Shown here piece by piece: positions 22,551 through 35,060 of a DNA stretch of 64,000 nucleotides (position 1 is the first letter of the stretch; every line of letters starts with the position of its first letter). Source of the DNA: Cercis canadensis (lineage: Eukaryota > Streptophyta > Magnoliopsida > Fabales > Fabaceae). A program made the translations under genes and the position numbers. Under the pieces are notes generated by a model. It was not told the origin of the DNA. It worked only from the letters and a program-made list of their open reading frames with translations, and did not search any database. The stretch lies in the NCBI GenBank assembly GCA_003255065.1, contig QAOA01005024.1, forward strand, positions 74,246 through 138,245, in the 5' to 3' direction.

Positions 22551-24813
22551 TCATGGGAAACAACCATATGTTGTCTTGCAATCGTTGCGTTTAAGAAGCT
22601 TTTCATCATGGTCTGAGCCTTTCACCATATCGAAGCTTCCTGTATCAATTAAGAATTAAAAATCTTTCTTAGAAGTCAAGTAACCAATAAGAAGTTGTAA
22701 ACCATATGAAATGTTCACTCAGTAAAATGTAATTAAATACCTGATTTGCGTATACGCTAGATTTGAATCAAATAATAAATCTCCCTTAAAAAAAAGAATC
22801 AAATAATAAATCGAAACCTTCATTCCATATTACTTAATTTAAACCAACCGTAGCGCAGCCCAGTTGGTCAAGGGGGAGTTCTCTGTTCGAGACTGACCTC
22901 AGCCAGTCTCCCCCAGCAATCTGACATCCTCATCTCCTGTTTGTGTATATGGGGGTGGATCGTCCTTTGCTGAGGTTGACCAGTCAAGGGCTGTGTCCCT
23001 GGCAACCCCTTTCCTAGTCCCTTTAACACAAAGTGCTAGCTCTCCTATCTACTGGCCAAAAAAAAAAAATTACTTAATTTAATAATAATTCAAGGGAAAT
23101 ATCTCACTATGTTTGTTGGAGTGAGTCTCAAGTGAAGCAAAAGGCCGTTGATGACTGAAGTGAGTTTAGGGAAGAAGGTGTGCTCTTGGTTTCGCTAGCT
23201 GTTACCTCTCTTCTTTTTGTAAAAATTCTTAGGTGCATTTGGAGTTGTTAGGAAAACGATAATGGAAAATTAAAATGGATAGCTTTGAGGCGTGAATAAT
23301 TACACTGTCTTGAGTGTAATATTACTTCTCTATTAAAAGCAAGTTACTTCAAGATACTACAAAACTCTAAAAAATTCAACAGAAAAATAAATAATAATGT
23401 ATTAGAGAGTTCCTTTTTATAGACTTAAAAATACACTAATGAAAAAATATGACTAGTCAATAATCAACAGACATAATTGTCTATTTGAAATAGACACAAC
23501 TGTCTATTCGAAACATATACAATTGTCTATTAGGTTTTACTCATAAACCAAATAGATACAATTGTTTGTTTAATAAACATTTTAACTTAAACTGATATCT
23601 AAACCAATCAAACCGACCCGAACCAATTATTAAAACTAGACTTTAAAATATTTGTCAAATCAAGACTCAAGATGCCAAAAACATCTTTAATTTACTAGGC
23701 TATTGGGCTAGCCTTATGAGCTTGTGTGACTCATTTATCTAAAGTTACTCAATAACTTTAGTTTACCTTTATAAAGTCTTTTACATTCTTTAATTTAATC
23801 AATGTGGGACTTGATTTTATAACCATCATTACAAACTATTCAACAGGAGTAATATATTCTCACAAAACACATAAAAATGGATGCACATGTAAAACCTATT
23901 TTTATGTGTTCAAGAGTCATTGTCTCAGTGTACGTAAGTATTTCTCTCTCTTTCTCTCTCTCTCTCTCTCTCGCTTAGAGTGTTTTAGGTTTAGGTTAAA
24001 ATAGCTCAGTATATTAAGTAATTAAGTCACTATTAATTGAATAATTAATCAATTAAAAAATGATTTTATGGATGTAGCCATATATTTACAACTATAAATA
24101 TAAATTTCTGTATTTGTTGGCACAGATGAATATATGCACACTATTGGGAACCTCTTTTTTAAGTTCTTATCTGATGCCAAACAGTAAAATCTCTATTAAA
24201 AATTTTTGCCCTACACAAATAATAAATAAGTTAATAACTTGAATAATGTGGCATTCCCTTATTAATAGACAGTGAACGTAGAGTTCGATATTCATATTAG
24301 TATTTTGTATGAGCTCTATAAGTTCAAACCTTTATACTATTACGTATGTACTAACACATAAATACGAAGTTAAAAAAGAGTTTTCTTGTCTATCTATAAA
24401 AACAGATACAAATTTTTGTATATGTAAATATAAGGATCTCACCTCACTGCATTTTACTTTTATCATCATCAAATAGTAAATATGTTTAATAAATAAATAA
24501 ATGGAGAGGGAAATAGAAACTTCATACCAAAATCAAGATTCGAATTGGGTTTGGGCTTTCCTTGTTTGCCTTCACATTCTTTGTAACATTTTTTAAGATC
24601 TTTTTGACTGATACAAAAACCATTCTTTCTACGTGTGGCTTCTCCGATACATTTACTCAAGCACTCCGCGTAGCAGATGTCTAGCTCCTTATTACCTGTA
24701 GACATAGCTAAAGGTTGTGGCAGTGAGGGAAGTGCAGAAGCATGCAGCAGAGAATGATCAAGAACCTGCAGAAACATGATGAAGATGACAAGTTTCCCGA
24801 TACATCCCTCCAT
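22551..24813 (-). CDS. Secreted eight-cysteine peptide (intact), unknown family
   Basis: Exon 1 is 24528-24813 and exon 2 is 22551-22639. They join at DFG|SFDM and give 124 residues. Residues 1-27 are a signal peptide ending ASA. The mature part has CYAEC-LSKC, then FC, KKCYKEC from exon 1 and DCKTTYGCFP from exon 2: eight cysteines in all, spaced C-x3-C-x3-C-x11-C-x8-C-x3-C ... C-x6-C, which would allow four disulfides. This spacing is not the CS-alpha-beta defensin pattern. A TATA-like CTATAAATT lies about 65 bp upstream of the ATG. The intron of about 1.9 kb contains a SINE. Secretion and disulfides are inferred; a defence or signalling role is only a guess. A broken sister copy lies at 18.8-20.8 kb. 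Confidence 0.7.
22843..23068 (+). mobile_element. SINE, about 226 bp, with 14-bp target-site duplication
   Basis: The head is tRNA-like: box A in GTAGCGCAGCCCAGTTGG and box B in GTTCGAGACTG. A GC-rich body follows, and the element ends in a run of about 12 A. The 14-bp sequence ATTACTTAATTTAA flanks it exactly at 22829-22842 and 23069-23082. These are the marks of LINE-driven retroposition, and the perfect flanks indicate a young insertion. It sits in the intron of the intact cysteine-rich peptide gene. Confidence 0.9.
23941..23973. repeat. (CT)n microsatellite
   Basis: Imperfect CT run, in the intron of the cysteine-rich peptide gene. Confidence 0.85.
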
Positions 24814-24875
24814 AACTGATCAGCCTGTGTTAAATCTTTATTAGTTCAAGTTGTAAAGCAAAGTCACCAAATTAT

Positions 24876-24884
24876 AATTTATAG
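24876..24884 (-). promoter_or_regulatory. TATA box of the cysteine-rich peptide gene
   Basis: CTATAAATT on the minus strand, about 65 bp before the ATG at 24813. The same element in the same context stands before the broken copy near 20.85 kb. Confidence 0.55.
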
Positions 24885-25589
24885 AGTGATGGATTGAATC
24901 CCTACAAAAGATTTTCTTTGTGCTAAGATTTAAATATGTTTTTTTTTCCCCTTTCTTGACAATGTTGTCTATGATCAAATATGGGGATTCAATTGATTAG
25001 TTAATTTTATGAACAGAATATGATTCAAAATATTTATATCTAAGATTAAGAATGTGATTTTAGCTTCAAGTCCTTATAATTACCCCAGACTTACTTACAT
25101 GTCTTTTGGCTTTTTGAAAGGTTTTATTACCTAGCCGGATAGTTAAATCAAAAGAAAGTGTCTTGTGGGTCTATGACTCTTTTTTGTTATTTTTTTTTTT
25201 CCTAAAGACCACAAAAAAATATTTTTCTTATTTCTAACTTTTCTTAAATTGGAAATATCTCGTTTTATCTTTGAAGTCCTAAAATTTTCTAAGCTTTCAT
25301 TTTTAGTCATTCTGCTAACATATTACTATGCTACAACCCTATTTTGTTTCTGATGTGAAGCATAACCCTAATTTTTCAACAAGGTGACCCGGGACTAATT
25401 AAACAATAATCATATTCCCCATCGTTCTATATTTTTTTGGGCCTATAATAATGATTATTTATTTGGGATGAACCTCTTTCTTAAATTAATTACTTTCATG
25501 TAAAAACATATAATCTAGCACAGTTTTTTTTTTCTGAAAACATGGGGGAAAAAGAAAAAGAAGAATGATAATCTCTAGATCAACATATT

Positions 25590-26010
25590 TAATTTTGAGA
25601 TGTGTGGTGGCCTATTCCAGAAGCCCAAACTACCAGTGGCCCAACAACCAGAGGCCCAAGAAGATAAAACGTATTGAAGGCCCCGGGTGACCTGTATTGA
25701 AGGCACCGGGTGACCAGCCAGCTCATTTTGGGTAAACTGTCAAAACACAAGTTTCTATTCCTATAAATAGTCCCTACAATCAAAAGTAAGGCCCTCAGAA
25801 AAAATACCACTTAATCTACATTGTCAAGCTCGAATCATACTAACTTGACCTTCGGAAACCGAAAATAAGTGTCTGGCCCGCTTTTCTGTTTAAGGCAAGC
25901 TCGGAGACATCCCGACCTCGGAGATCTCCCCCAATCTCGAAGGACCTTAAGGATCTCAGAAATTCTCGTGACTTAACCCGATCCATAACTCAAGCATCGT
26001 CAAGATGGAA
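25590..26010. mobile_element. LTR-like fossil fragment (solo LTR or short LTR element)
   Basis: A GC-richer block with a TATA box (CTATAAATAG near 25762) preceded by short repeated motifs (AGGCCCAAG; CACCGGGTGACC) and followed by an untranslated-type region, as in plant retrotransposon LTRs. No internal coding region is visible, so it would be a solo or partial LTR. The ends are not defined. It looks old. Confidence 0.35.
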
Positions 26011-26574
26011 TAAAAAAAAATAAAAAAATTAGGACATTTATTTGTGAAAATAAATAAGAAAAATCATTATGCATTAGAACTTTCGAATTTGTCCCCAAAA
26101 TCCTATGTTGCATAATAACCCTAGCTTTTTTCACACACTCCAAACTAAGCTAACATAACTTGGAATAGAGATTTCATAATATACAGCTAGTGTGTAAGCT
26201 CTGGATTCAAAGCCTTAAGCATGAATATCTTATACGAGTTGTACACTTAACGATGAAACATTCAGCAATGTTAGTATGGTCCCCTCCCACTTTCTTGAAT
26301 TGAAATTCACGATCAAAGACAAGACATTCCATAGTTGCATCCTCACAATACGGCAATAGTGGTCAGAATTTTTTTTTATTAATTTCCTTCTTTTAAGAAC
26401 AAAGTTAGCAGGCATATATGCATGTAGCTATTGGAGTCTTGAAAGGTTCAAATTAATTAATTAAAATGATAATTATGTATGAGGATTTTCACAATGGGTT
26501 TTAGACATGTAGTCAAGATGTGAAGCAAGGTCAGCTGCCTAGGGTTTTTACAAATCCACCTTGTTTATACAACT

Positions 26575-26653
26575 CTACCTCCACCTTCGCCACCTGTCAG
26601 CCATTTGCAACTAGCAGTTGCAAATGGCTGACAGGTGGCGAAGATGGAGCTAT
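26575..26653. repeat. Near-perfect hairpin, arms of about 38 bp, 3-base loop
   Basis: The left arm contains CTTCGCCACCTGTCAGCCAT (26585-26604) and the right arm its exact complement (26624-26643). The arms meet at TTGCAACT-AGC-AGTTGCAA. Only about three mismatches occur over 38 bp. The loop is too short for a usual plant miRNA precursor. Confidence 0.9.
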
Positions 26654-26659
26654 TCTGCT

Positions 26660-29600
26660 CTAAAAAAGGGGAACAATTTTATTAAAATCAGTAGTTTTAA
26701 CTAGAAGAAACTGACCTAATTAACATTTCAAGCATGTTTTACATGCTTAAAACAATACATGAGAAATTGGACCCGAAATCTAAGTTAAAGTTGGCTTTTT
26801 TTTTTTTTTGGTTGAGGTGTAGTTACTTTATTTCAAAGCTAAGATATATCTCAGGCTTCAACAAAAATTTATAGTTAAATTTACATATCACATTTCAAAG
26901 GAGAACTGATAGTAGCAGAAATCAAAGATAAGTTTTATAAATAAAATGCCTTGATCCTTACAAGCTAAACCAACCCTATTGACAAGTATTAATTATTAAA
27001 CTAATTTGCAATACCACCTGACCCATATGGTTGAAGTCCGCATGAAAATTTGTGCAGCTGTTAAAGCCATTATATAATTTATCTTTCTAAAATATACTTG
27101 TAAGCTACAACTTAGGACTACTCCTTGAACATATGTATATTGCATCCATATACCTTCTCAGATGTTCTTATTCTTTCCTATTACCCTATGATTGCAAAGT
27201 TTAAGTTTATAGGTCCTTTGCATGTGTACTTAAGCGAGTTAGATCTTATATTTTTTAAACTAGCTAGATTTGGGTTAAATAAACGTTAGTAGTAGTAAAT
27301 TAAATAAATATTGATCGAAGACTCAAGTTCTATATATTTCTTACATATTGATCTGGGTCTAGCTTTCAGTTACCATGAGGTGAAAAGAGTTCAGGAAAAA
27401 TCGTTTTCTATCATTTAAAACATAGTCCTTCCAATTCTAGATTAAATTTTTGCCAAATTAGGACAGAAAATATGAAAACTTTTACCATTAGATATAGGAA
27501 GAAACAGATTTTTAAGCTTAGGATATTATTAGAATAGTGAATCGAATTTGAGACCTCAATCTTATAATAATTTGTGTAAAGAAAATACTATTAGAGATTT
27601 GATTTATATCATTATCATGTTAATTAAGCAGATATGTAATATAGTTCCCTCTCTGATTAGATCTAAATTTCAAAACTAAGTCCTTATCAATGTATTTATG
27701 TATGTAGTAGCATATTGCTAATTGCTTTAAATTTTAACTTTTATTAAGCAAGGTTTTAGCTTCTTTAGTTAATTGCAAATAACATGGATGCATATCTAAA
27801 AACCAAACCAATAAGATAGTATGCGCATCATTATCTAACTATGTTTGTAATTTGATGGCCTTCTCTAGTCATAAGAACAAAAATTATTTGATGTCAGGAA
27901 TTTTATTCGCACCATATACTCTTCTAACATATTTTTTCCAACGCTATGCGCTTCTTTGTAACCAAAAAAATAGACTCTAAAAATATATTAACAATTAGTT
28001 CAACTCAATTAAAAGTTCAAAGTGCATGTAGGCCTAAAAATAGTTTTAGTCTCTAACACTAACAACCAAGCATTTGCCCTTCCCCATGCTGAAATAAATT
28101 TCCTTAATTATGGTAAATAATTAATTTAAAATATATCTTATCCCCAAAAAATAAAATGTATGGGTCTCATTATGTTAGGACCCACATATAAAATTTGTAA
28201 GAGGTTGATCAATGCTAAATACACACACTATCTGCAAACCACACACGTGAATGAATTTGAGTTCAACAGAAAGAAAGAAAAAATCAAATGAAATCAACTA
28301 AACACATCTTCTCTCAATTATGCAATTTATAGATCATAATGTTGTATTAACTTGTTACGTTTATAGTACATTTGGTAAAGGGGTAATGAGAGGTAAATTT
28401 TATCATGTAAGTTTTTGCATATACAAAAAAATTTACTGGTTCTTGCAAGTTAATCTTAGACATTTTGTTTTTGTATCAAAAGACTTTTTTTTTTTTTGTA
28501 TGAACAAAAATCCACCCTTCATTATCTCATACCAAACATACCCTTAGCATTACTCCTAATGATGCAATATTATTTTCTAAATTTTTGAAATAATACTTCT
28601 ATAATGATTGAGAATGTACTAATGATGCCCACCCTTCCATCCCCCTTTTACTTTTTTCTCATTACATTATATCCTGAAAATGTGGGTGATTCTTGGTCAA
28701 GGTATCAGTGGAAACTAACATGAAAGAGCTGACTCTCAAGTTGGTACCACTTTAGATTAACACTTATCAATAATGGTGGGACTTGATACTGAGACAAAGT
28801 ATATGGGGTAGGTGGTGGCTGGTGTGAAACACATTGATATGATGACCCAATGCCTAAAGCACACTAAGGCCATCATGAGTGACCATCCCTGAGGTCCAGA
28901 GATTAAAGCATGAATAATACAGCGAATCACTTAAGATTAACATTTTTTTTCCTTCAAAAAATGAAACAAAACTTTAAGGGCTATAAATCTAGCTCCTAGA
29001 GTAATAAAGATTATGAAACCTGGCCCCTAATGATGTCAACGCTTCAAATAAATAGTTATATTCTTCAAACTTTACACTAAAAGTTTATGTAGATAAATAA
29101 AGATTAATCACTTCAACAAATAGTAAGCAGTATAATGGATTTGAAGAAGCTAAGATGTGGTTTTTATGGAATAAAAAGTTTAAGCCTATAACTACTTTTG
29201 GGTTGAGTAGCTAATGCAACTAATTTCACATTACTTTCTTTTTTCACATGTATTGAAATCTAATAGAAAAGAACTTAAAGTGGAGGTACTTGAACTCAAT
29301 GCAAACATATAAACAAATATCAAGTATAATTACTCTTTTATTTTTTAATTTATTTTATTGTTACTTCAAATTTTCATGTATGCTTATATATGAGCATATA
29401 AGTTTAACTATATGGATCTTCCTTTAACAGCTTAAATCCATAGACTGTAGTGTGTAACTAGTGGCATGCAATCGCATTTTCTCTTATGTGAAATTGCAAT
29501 ATGTTCCTGTCAGAAAAGAAAGTTAAACACACACAGACTCTCTCTTTCTCTGTAGCAAAACGGATGACTAAAATATATTTCTTTGTGGAGTAAAAGTACT

Positions 29601-31190
29601 TGAATCTGTTTTGTTGCAATATTGTTTAACATTTATGTTGAACACAGGAAGTTTCAGATTTGTCGGTTAAACTAATATTGTCCGGGTATCTTTCACTTTT
29701 AAGTTTGTCAGAGTTTAAATCAGAAAGAAGCTCATTTTATGTTTAATTTTTATGTCCACACCACTCTCAAAATATATAAAAAATTTGTATAGTTAATTGA
29801 CCTTTCATGAAAAATCCTTAAGAAAAAATAGAGGGAAGTAAGGCCAGGAACTACAAAATGATAGTAAATTCAAATCGAGTGGCAAGTGGCAACATTGAGC
29901 AAAAGTATGCAAGCAACTTGGAGGTCTTTCTCGGACAATCCCCTTTAATGGAAAGAGCAAATTGGCACTGGGTTTAATTGCTTTAAAGAAACTNTCATGA
30001 AAAATTCTTAAGAAAAAATATAGGGAAATAAAGCCAGGAACTACAAAATGATAGTAAATTCAAATCGAGTGGCAAGTGGCAACATTGAGCAAAAGTATGC
30101 AAGCAACTTGGAGGTCTTTCTCGGACAATCCCCTTTAATGGAAAGAGCAAATTGGCACTGGGTTTAATTGCTTTAAAGAAACTACAATCAAACAATGAGC
30201 TGTTTTGGAGATGTAATTGATTCACCTCTCTTGTGACCCTTTAGGTATGATTCTGTTTCTTGGGTTGCAGAGAAATGGCCGAGACAGATAAAATAATATG
30301 TATAAGGTTCTCTTTTCATTTTAAATTTTGGCATTGAAGTTGGAGAGAAAGCGCCATGTGGTGAGCTCAGATGTTTGCACATGGCTTCTCTCCTTCCAAG
30401 CTCTTAGGGGATAAACAAATATAGGGAAGCCATGGGTTTTGGTCGGGTTTTCGAGGGAATCAGCTGCAGATGAGACCACCTAATTCGCGTTAGAACTTAG
30501 AATAAAGAAAACCCAGATTTTTAGGGCCAATGGTGCACTTGGGAACTGTGATTCTACCATGAAGGAAACTACCAAGTAAGTTAGTACTACTTGCCCTAGA
30601 GAAAGAAAGAAAACCCATTATTTATCTTTGCTTCCCCTTTCCAAACCACACTTCAGTTTTTCTTCTCTTCCACAAAAGTTGTTGAATATAATATAGCTCA
30701 GATTAATAGTGGTTCTTACCTGCTCTCGCTTCTTTCACACAGATATTGAAGGCAGATTCAGTCAAAAATCCCAATAGAACTTTCAGCTCTTTGCTAACCC
30801 TATTTATGTTTAAGCAAGAAAAAGAGCAGAAGATTTGGAAAAAGGTTTGCTTTTGCAAACCTTAAACCTTCTTTCTCCTTCTCCAATTCATAGTAGATTC
30901 ATCATTTTTTATACTATTGGGAACTAAGAAGACCCTGCATCTCATCTACTTCTTTTCCTTCACATACCCAAAACCCATATTTTAGTTAGTACTCTATTCT
31001 TTCAAACTCTCAAATAGAGTTATATATATTTACTCAGCCACTGTTCTTTTCCATCTAATCCAAATTAAAGGCCTTTTCTTTTTCATTTTTTTATATATTT
31101 TGTTTTTCCTTGGACAATACTTTTTGTCCAGGTCACGGGCGCCTAATAGGCTTTTTGCAATCCTTGAAGTGGGAAAGCAAAGTACTCACT
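26660..31190. other. Long AT-rich spacer and 5' flank of the next gene
   Basis: I see no coding frame I can support. Apart from the duplicated junction at 29994, it holds homopolymers and short AT-rich repeats. From about 30.4 kb the composition is more like a 5' UTR, with possible splice sites (for example CACACAG near 30743), and probably belongs to the gene at 31197. Confidence 0.55.
29805..30183. other. Assembly junction: single N at 29994 between direct repeats
   Basis: 29805-29993 and 29995-30183 are the same 189-bp sequence with about three differences. It reads as an unmerged overlap or two alleles. Confidence 0.85.
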
Positions 31191-31196
31191 CATCAA

Positions 31197-31925
31197 ATGC
31201 ATTCTTGTTTGTGTTTATTCAAGAATCCACAGTCATGGATGGCTCTTCTTGCTCTCTTACTGATTTTTTCCAGTTTTCTGCTGGTGGGATTTGGGTTTCT
31301 TTCTATCCTCTCCACATCTCTATTACTGCTTTTGTCTACTATTCTCTTCATGGTATCAAATCACAAAGCAGTGCCTGTTGATAAATTAGTGGAAGAAAAG
31401 GTTCTGAGTTCTAAGGAGGAAAGTTCAGATCAAAGGGAGAATCTTGCACCAAACCCAATTCCCAAGAATGAAACTTTGACCGAAGCAAATGAAGCTGAAG
31501 AAGAAGAAGAAGTTAAGGATTGTGTTGTTAATTACTCAACCACATCACCAGATTTGCTATCAGAGAGTGAATGCCAAGACCAGCTATCAACTTCTGAGGA
31601 CTCTGAAGTGGATTGGCCATTCAGATATAATAATGCAGATCAAAACCCTGATTACTCAGATGGTTCAATTTCTGATGAAGACAGCCTCATAGAAATTGCA
31701 CTTCCAAGTGGACACTATGTGGGTCAGCAGAAAGAAGAGCAAAAGTTCAACTTCAGTTTGCAGCAGAAGAAGCAGCAGGAGTTATCAGCAGAATCCCTTT
31801 TCAGTCAACAGAGTCTAATGGAGTTCTTAGCTGAATTCAATGACATGAATGAGGAAGAAAACTTAATAGAGATTGACATATCCATGGGTTCCATTAAGTA
31901 CTCAAGGTTTGAAATAGAAGCATGA
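31197..31925 (+). CDS. Uncharacterised acidic membrane-anchored protein
   Basis: From the first in-frame ATG at 31197 the frame gives 242 residues; a second ATG at 31239 (MALLALLL) is also plausible. A long hydrophobic N-terminal segment (LALLLIFSSFLLVGFGFL, then LLLLLSTILFMV) would form one or two membrane helices. The remainder is strongly acidic and Ser/Glu/Gln-rich, with conserved-looking patches SDEDSLIEIALPSGHY and ENLIEIDISMGSIK near the C terminus. This layout (helical hairpin, acidic tail, LIEI motifs) recurs in an unnamed plant transmembrane family as I remember it. Function is unknown. It is intronless in the coding part. Confidence 0.65.
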   Translation: MHSCLCLFKNPQSWMALLALLLIFSSFLLVGFGFLSILSTSLLLLLSTILFMVSNHKAVPVDKLVEEKVLSSKEESSDQRENLAPNPIPKNETLTEANEAEEEEEVKDCVVNYSTTSPDLLSESECQDQLSTSEDSEVDWPFRYNNADQNPDYSDGSISDEDSLIEIALPSGHYVGQQKEEQKFNFSLQQKKQQELSAESLFSQQSLMEFLAEFNDMNEEENLIEIDISMGSIKYSRFEIEA

Positions 31926-31929
31926 GTAA

Positions 31930-34900
31930 ATTATATAGCACAAGTACTACTATTTTAGAAGTTCATCAATAACTGTTACCAAGTTTTTTTGATCCACCAT
32001 TGGAATTGGTTGGATTTGAAATGTAATATTTAAACTATGCTTCATCTTGTGTCATAAAGTGTTGTGCAGTGTGAAGCTTCTGTTCCTCTCAAACTTTGGA
32101 TACCCATTAAAGCACTTGTATTATTATGACCCTCCTTTTTGACTTGTTAATGCACATTAAAGTAATAAAAGTTGAAAAAGTCTGTACCCAGTTGATGGAA
32201 ATCTCACTAGCTAGCATTTTCTTAAACATCTGATTCTTATTTTAGCTACCCCTCTTGCATTCAAAATATAATGCTTTGTATTTTGACCTATCTTTCTGAA
32301 AGGCTCATGCTTGAGATTAGACAAAATTTTAAATCATTTTTTTAGATAGCTATATTTGGAAAAAGAAATGACCAGGGACAAAGTTTGTGAAGAATATTTA
32401 CTATTAGGGAAACCACTTCTCAACTTAATTAAGCATGTCTGGTATGATTAACCAAGTCAACAAGTAATCAATGATTCTCTCTTAGTACATATTTATGGTG
32501 AGCTATTCAGCTAGGTCATTTCCCTTTTATTCTTTTCAGATAGCACTTCACATGAGTGGCTTAAAAGTCATTTCTCCTGAATCATATGGTGCAATAGTAT
32601 GAAGAAGCCACACCTTATTGTACTTTGATGGATGCTAGATCATTATATTTAGCTGTTGCATCAAACACAAACAAGTTAGAACATTGAAAAATTGGGAAAT
32701 TGTTGGATCTTAAATTCTCACTTGTTTTTGTTTAGGTTTCTCTGTTCAGGCTGCATGTATAGGTTCACATATGGGAAGACAATGTTGCTGTTGCTGCAGA
32801 CACTTCGTATATGTCATAGTGAAAGAATTGAGTGAGGAAATGCTATGAAGTGGCTTTGTTTCACAGTGAAATTTGCAATCTTCGTTGACTGAGTAATATT
32901 TCACACTTTCGATTATTTGGTTGAATTGGAGTGAAAATCAGTGTGAATTGTTTCTAATAATTAAAAAGAAATTCTAAGTTTGAAGCAAAAGTCATACATA
33001 AAAGTTTGAAAAGGAAGAAAAGGGGATAATTAATTGATGAAATTCAAAACGAACAAGGGTCCAGAATTACATGACAAAAGCATAAATATAAATTAAAGGA
33101 AATAAAGATACACAAATATATATGCTAGGTCATTTTGACAGATGAATGTGTAGAGAAACCCCAGTCGTGGATATGAACATAACTGCTCCATAAAGTCATG
33201 AAGCCTGTCTCTATCTCTTCTCCAAAATGAACAAGGATCAGACATTATAAATTTTATAAGTTTAGGGGAAAATTACAACTGGACAAAAAATTTATTAGGG
33301 TAGAGTTTTGCAATGAGTATTGCTATTTAACCAGAAAAAAATCTATCAGAATTCAAATGTGATTATAATATTGAATAAAGTAATATTGATCATTACATAT
33401 TTACTCAGGAATGATTATAGCTACTCTAGCATTTTCCTTTTATAATTTCCCCAATTTAATCAAAGAAAAAAAATTATTCTCAAGTTTTAATACTTTAAAA
33501 AAAAGACCAAAAAGTTCTAAAACCACATCGTAAGAAATAACCAAAATACGTATTGACATTATGTGATTATTTTATTTATATTTAAACATGATAACACATA
33601 ATAAATAAAATAATCATATATTCTATATATTATAATCACATATATGACAATTTAGAAAGCACTTAATTTTAGAATTTGTTAATATTTTCTCTCAAGTACC
33701 AAAAAGAAAAATTGTCCAAAAAACTATTAAAATTAAAATCTAAGTTTTAATCTAGAATCGATATCAAATTTGATTTTATATAGATAGCAACCTATATGCT
33801 ATCATCTATTGTAAATTAGTAAAAACCTTCTAACGCCAAACTACACTCAGCATGTGAATGAGCAAAGCTATCATTTCTTAGCCAATGATTTCTGGATCTA
33901 GTGACACCTCATTCGGTTGTAAGAATTAAAAGATTTATCTCGTAGGTTCTATTTTCCTCTCCTCCCCTTTCTTCATCACATTGGACTCCCTTGTAATTAT
34001 AAAAGCATTATCAAAAAGTTGAAGCAACAACTCGATGATCTTTTGAAGTCAATAACCTAATAATATGTTGCCACATCATTAAAGTAATTAAAGTGAGTAA
34101 GAATTTTTTACCGTCCAAATAAAAGCATAAAAATAAATTTAATAAAAAAAATCTCATTCTCTTTCGTGCTTTTAAAAAGATGTGTTCTCTCTTCCATTCA
34201 TACAACAACACAACTTCGTTGCAGCTAGAAGAATTCTCCAGCAAGCTAGCAGGGATGGAGATTTTTATTTTTCTTCTTATGAACAAGAACAAATGCAAAT
34301 TGAATTTGAAGAAATTACTGCTATAGTGATTCCTTTACAGCCTTATCTTAGGTGATTTGAGCCATTAAAGGTGTTTAACTCAATCAAGAAACCAGGACAA
34401 AAGGTGCTGCAGAAGAGAGGGAAAGATAGAGAAAATTTGAAGGGGATAAATTGATATAATTTCAAGTATTACATGATTTGTAGTTGAAGAAATTTATGTA
34501 ATGAATTATCTATCGTATATAAACAGAATAATCACATAATATTAAAAAATATTTTAAACATTTCACAAAGCATATGTTTTTCAGGCAAGTGCATTTAAAA
34601 CTTATTATTTTATTTCTCTTAAATATTATAACTTGAATAAAATTGTTCCAAATATTTTCTACCATAATTTCTACATTGTCAAAGTTTTGCAAAGATGTAA
34701 TAAACTTTTTATAAAATAACTTAATTTTTTTATCGCTTCAAAATTAAATAAATTAAATTTATAACTATTTTAATCACATTAAAATTTTAGGGAGGATTTA
34801 AAAAACATTAAAAAAAAAAAAAAAAAAAATTGTTTATATATAAAGTTTACTTTTGGTTTTTTTATTTTATTTTATTTTTCTTGTCTTTTTTATGAACATG

Positions 34901-35060
34901 TGACATGTCCACTCTAGTTAGCTAATAGCCTAATAGCTGAACCTGAAGCCACATCAGGCACATAGATGCCGACACGACCCCAAAGCTTTCACGGTTTCAC
35001 CCACTACGTGTATTATATTCGAGCCGTCTAGATGCACCGGCCCCATCATTGATCTCACGT
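31930..35060. other. Spacer between membrane-protein gene and NF-YB gene
   Basis: AT-rich, with no supported coding frame or RNA gene. Two minus-strand frames near 34.0-34.7 kb lack any domain and look like chance. The sequence turns GC-rich from about 34.95 kb, where the NF-YB promoter region starts. Confidence 0.6.

Larger units (their letters stand above)
18590..25170. repeat. Segmental duplication of about 2.5-2.8 kb (two units)
   Basis: Unit 1 is about 18590-21110 and unit 2 about 22340-25170, in direct orientation. Each carries both exons, the intron and the 5' flank of a small secreted-peptide gene on the minus strand. Anchors are CAACTGGGCACTA near 18653 and 22413, the exon-2 block near 18800 and 22551, exon 1 near 20779 and 24813, and AGACTTACTT near 21037 and 25087. 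Later insertions differ between the units, so they can be ordered in time. Confidence 0.85.

Noticed and set aside
26575-26653. A miRNA gene
   Set aside because: Loop of three bases and fully paired arms do not fit plant miRNA precursors.
34011-34692. Minus-strand frames in the 34-kb spacer
   Set aside because: Lys/Ile/Phe/Asn-rich translations of AT-rich DNA, no domain, no splice context.
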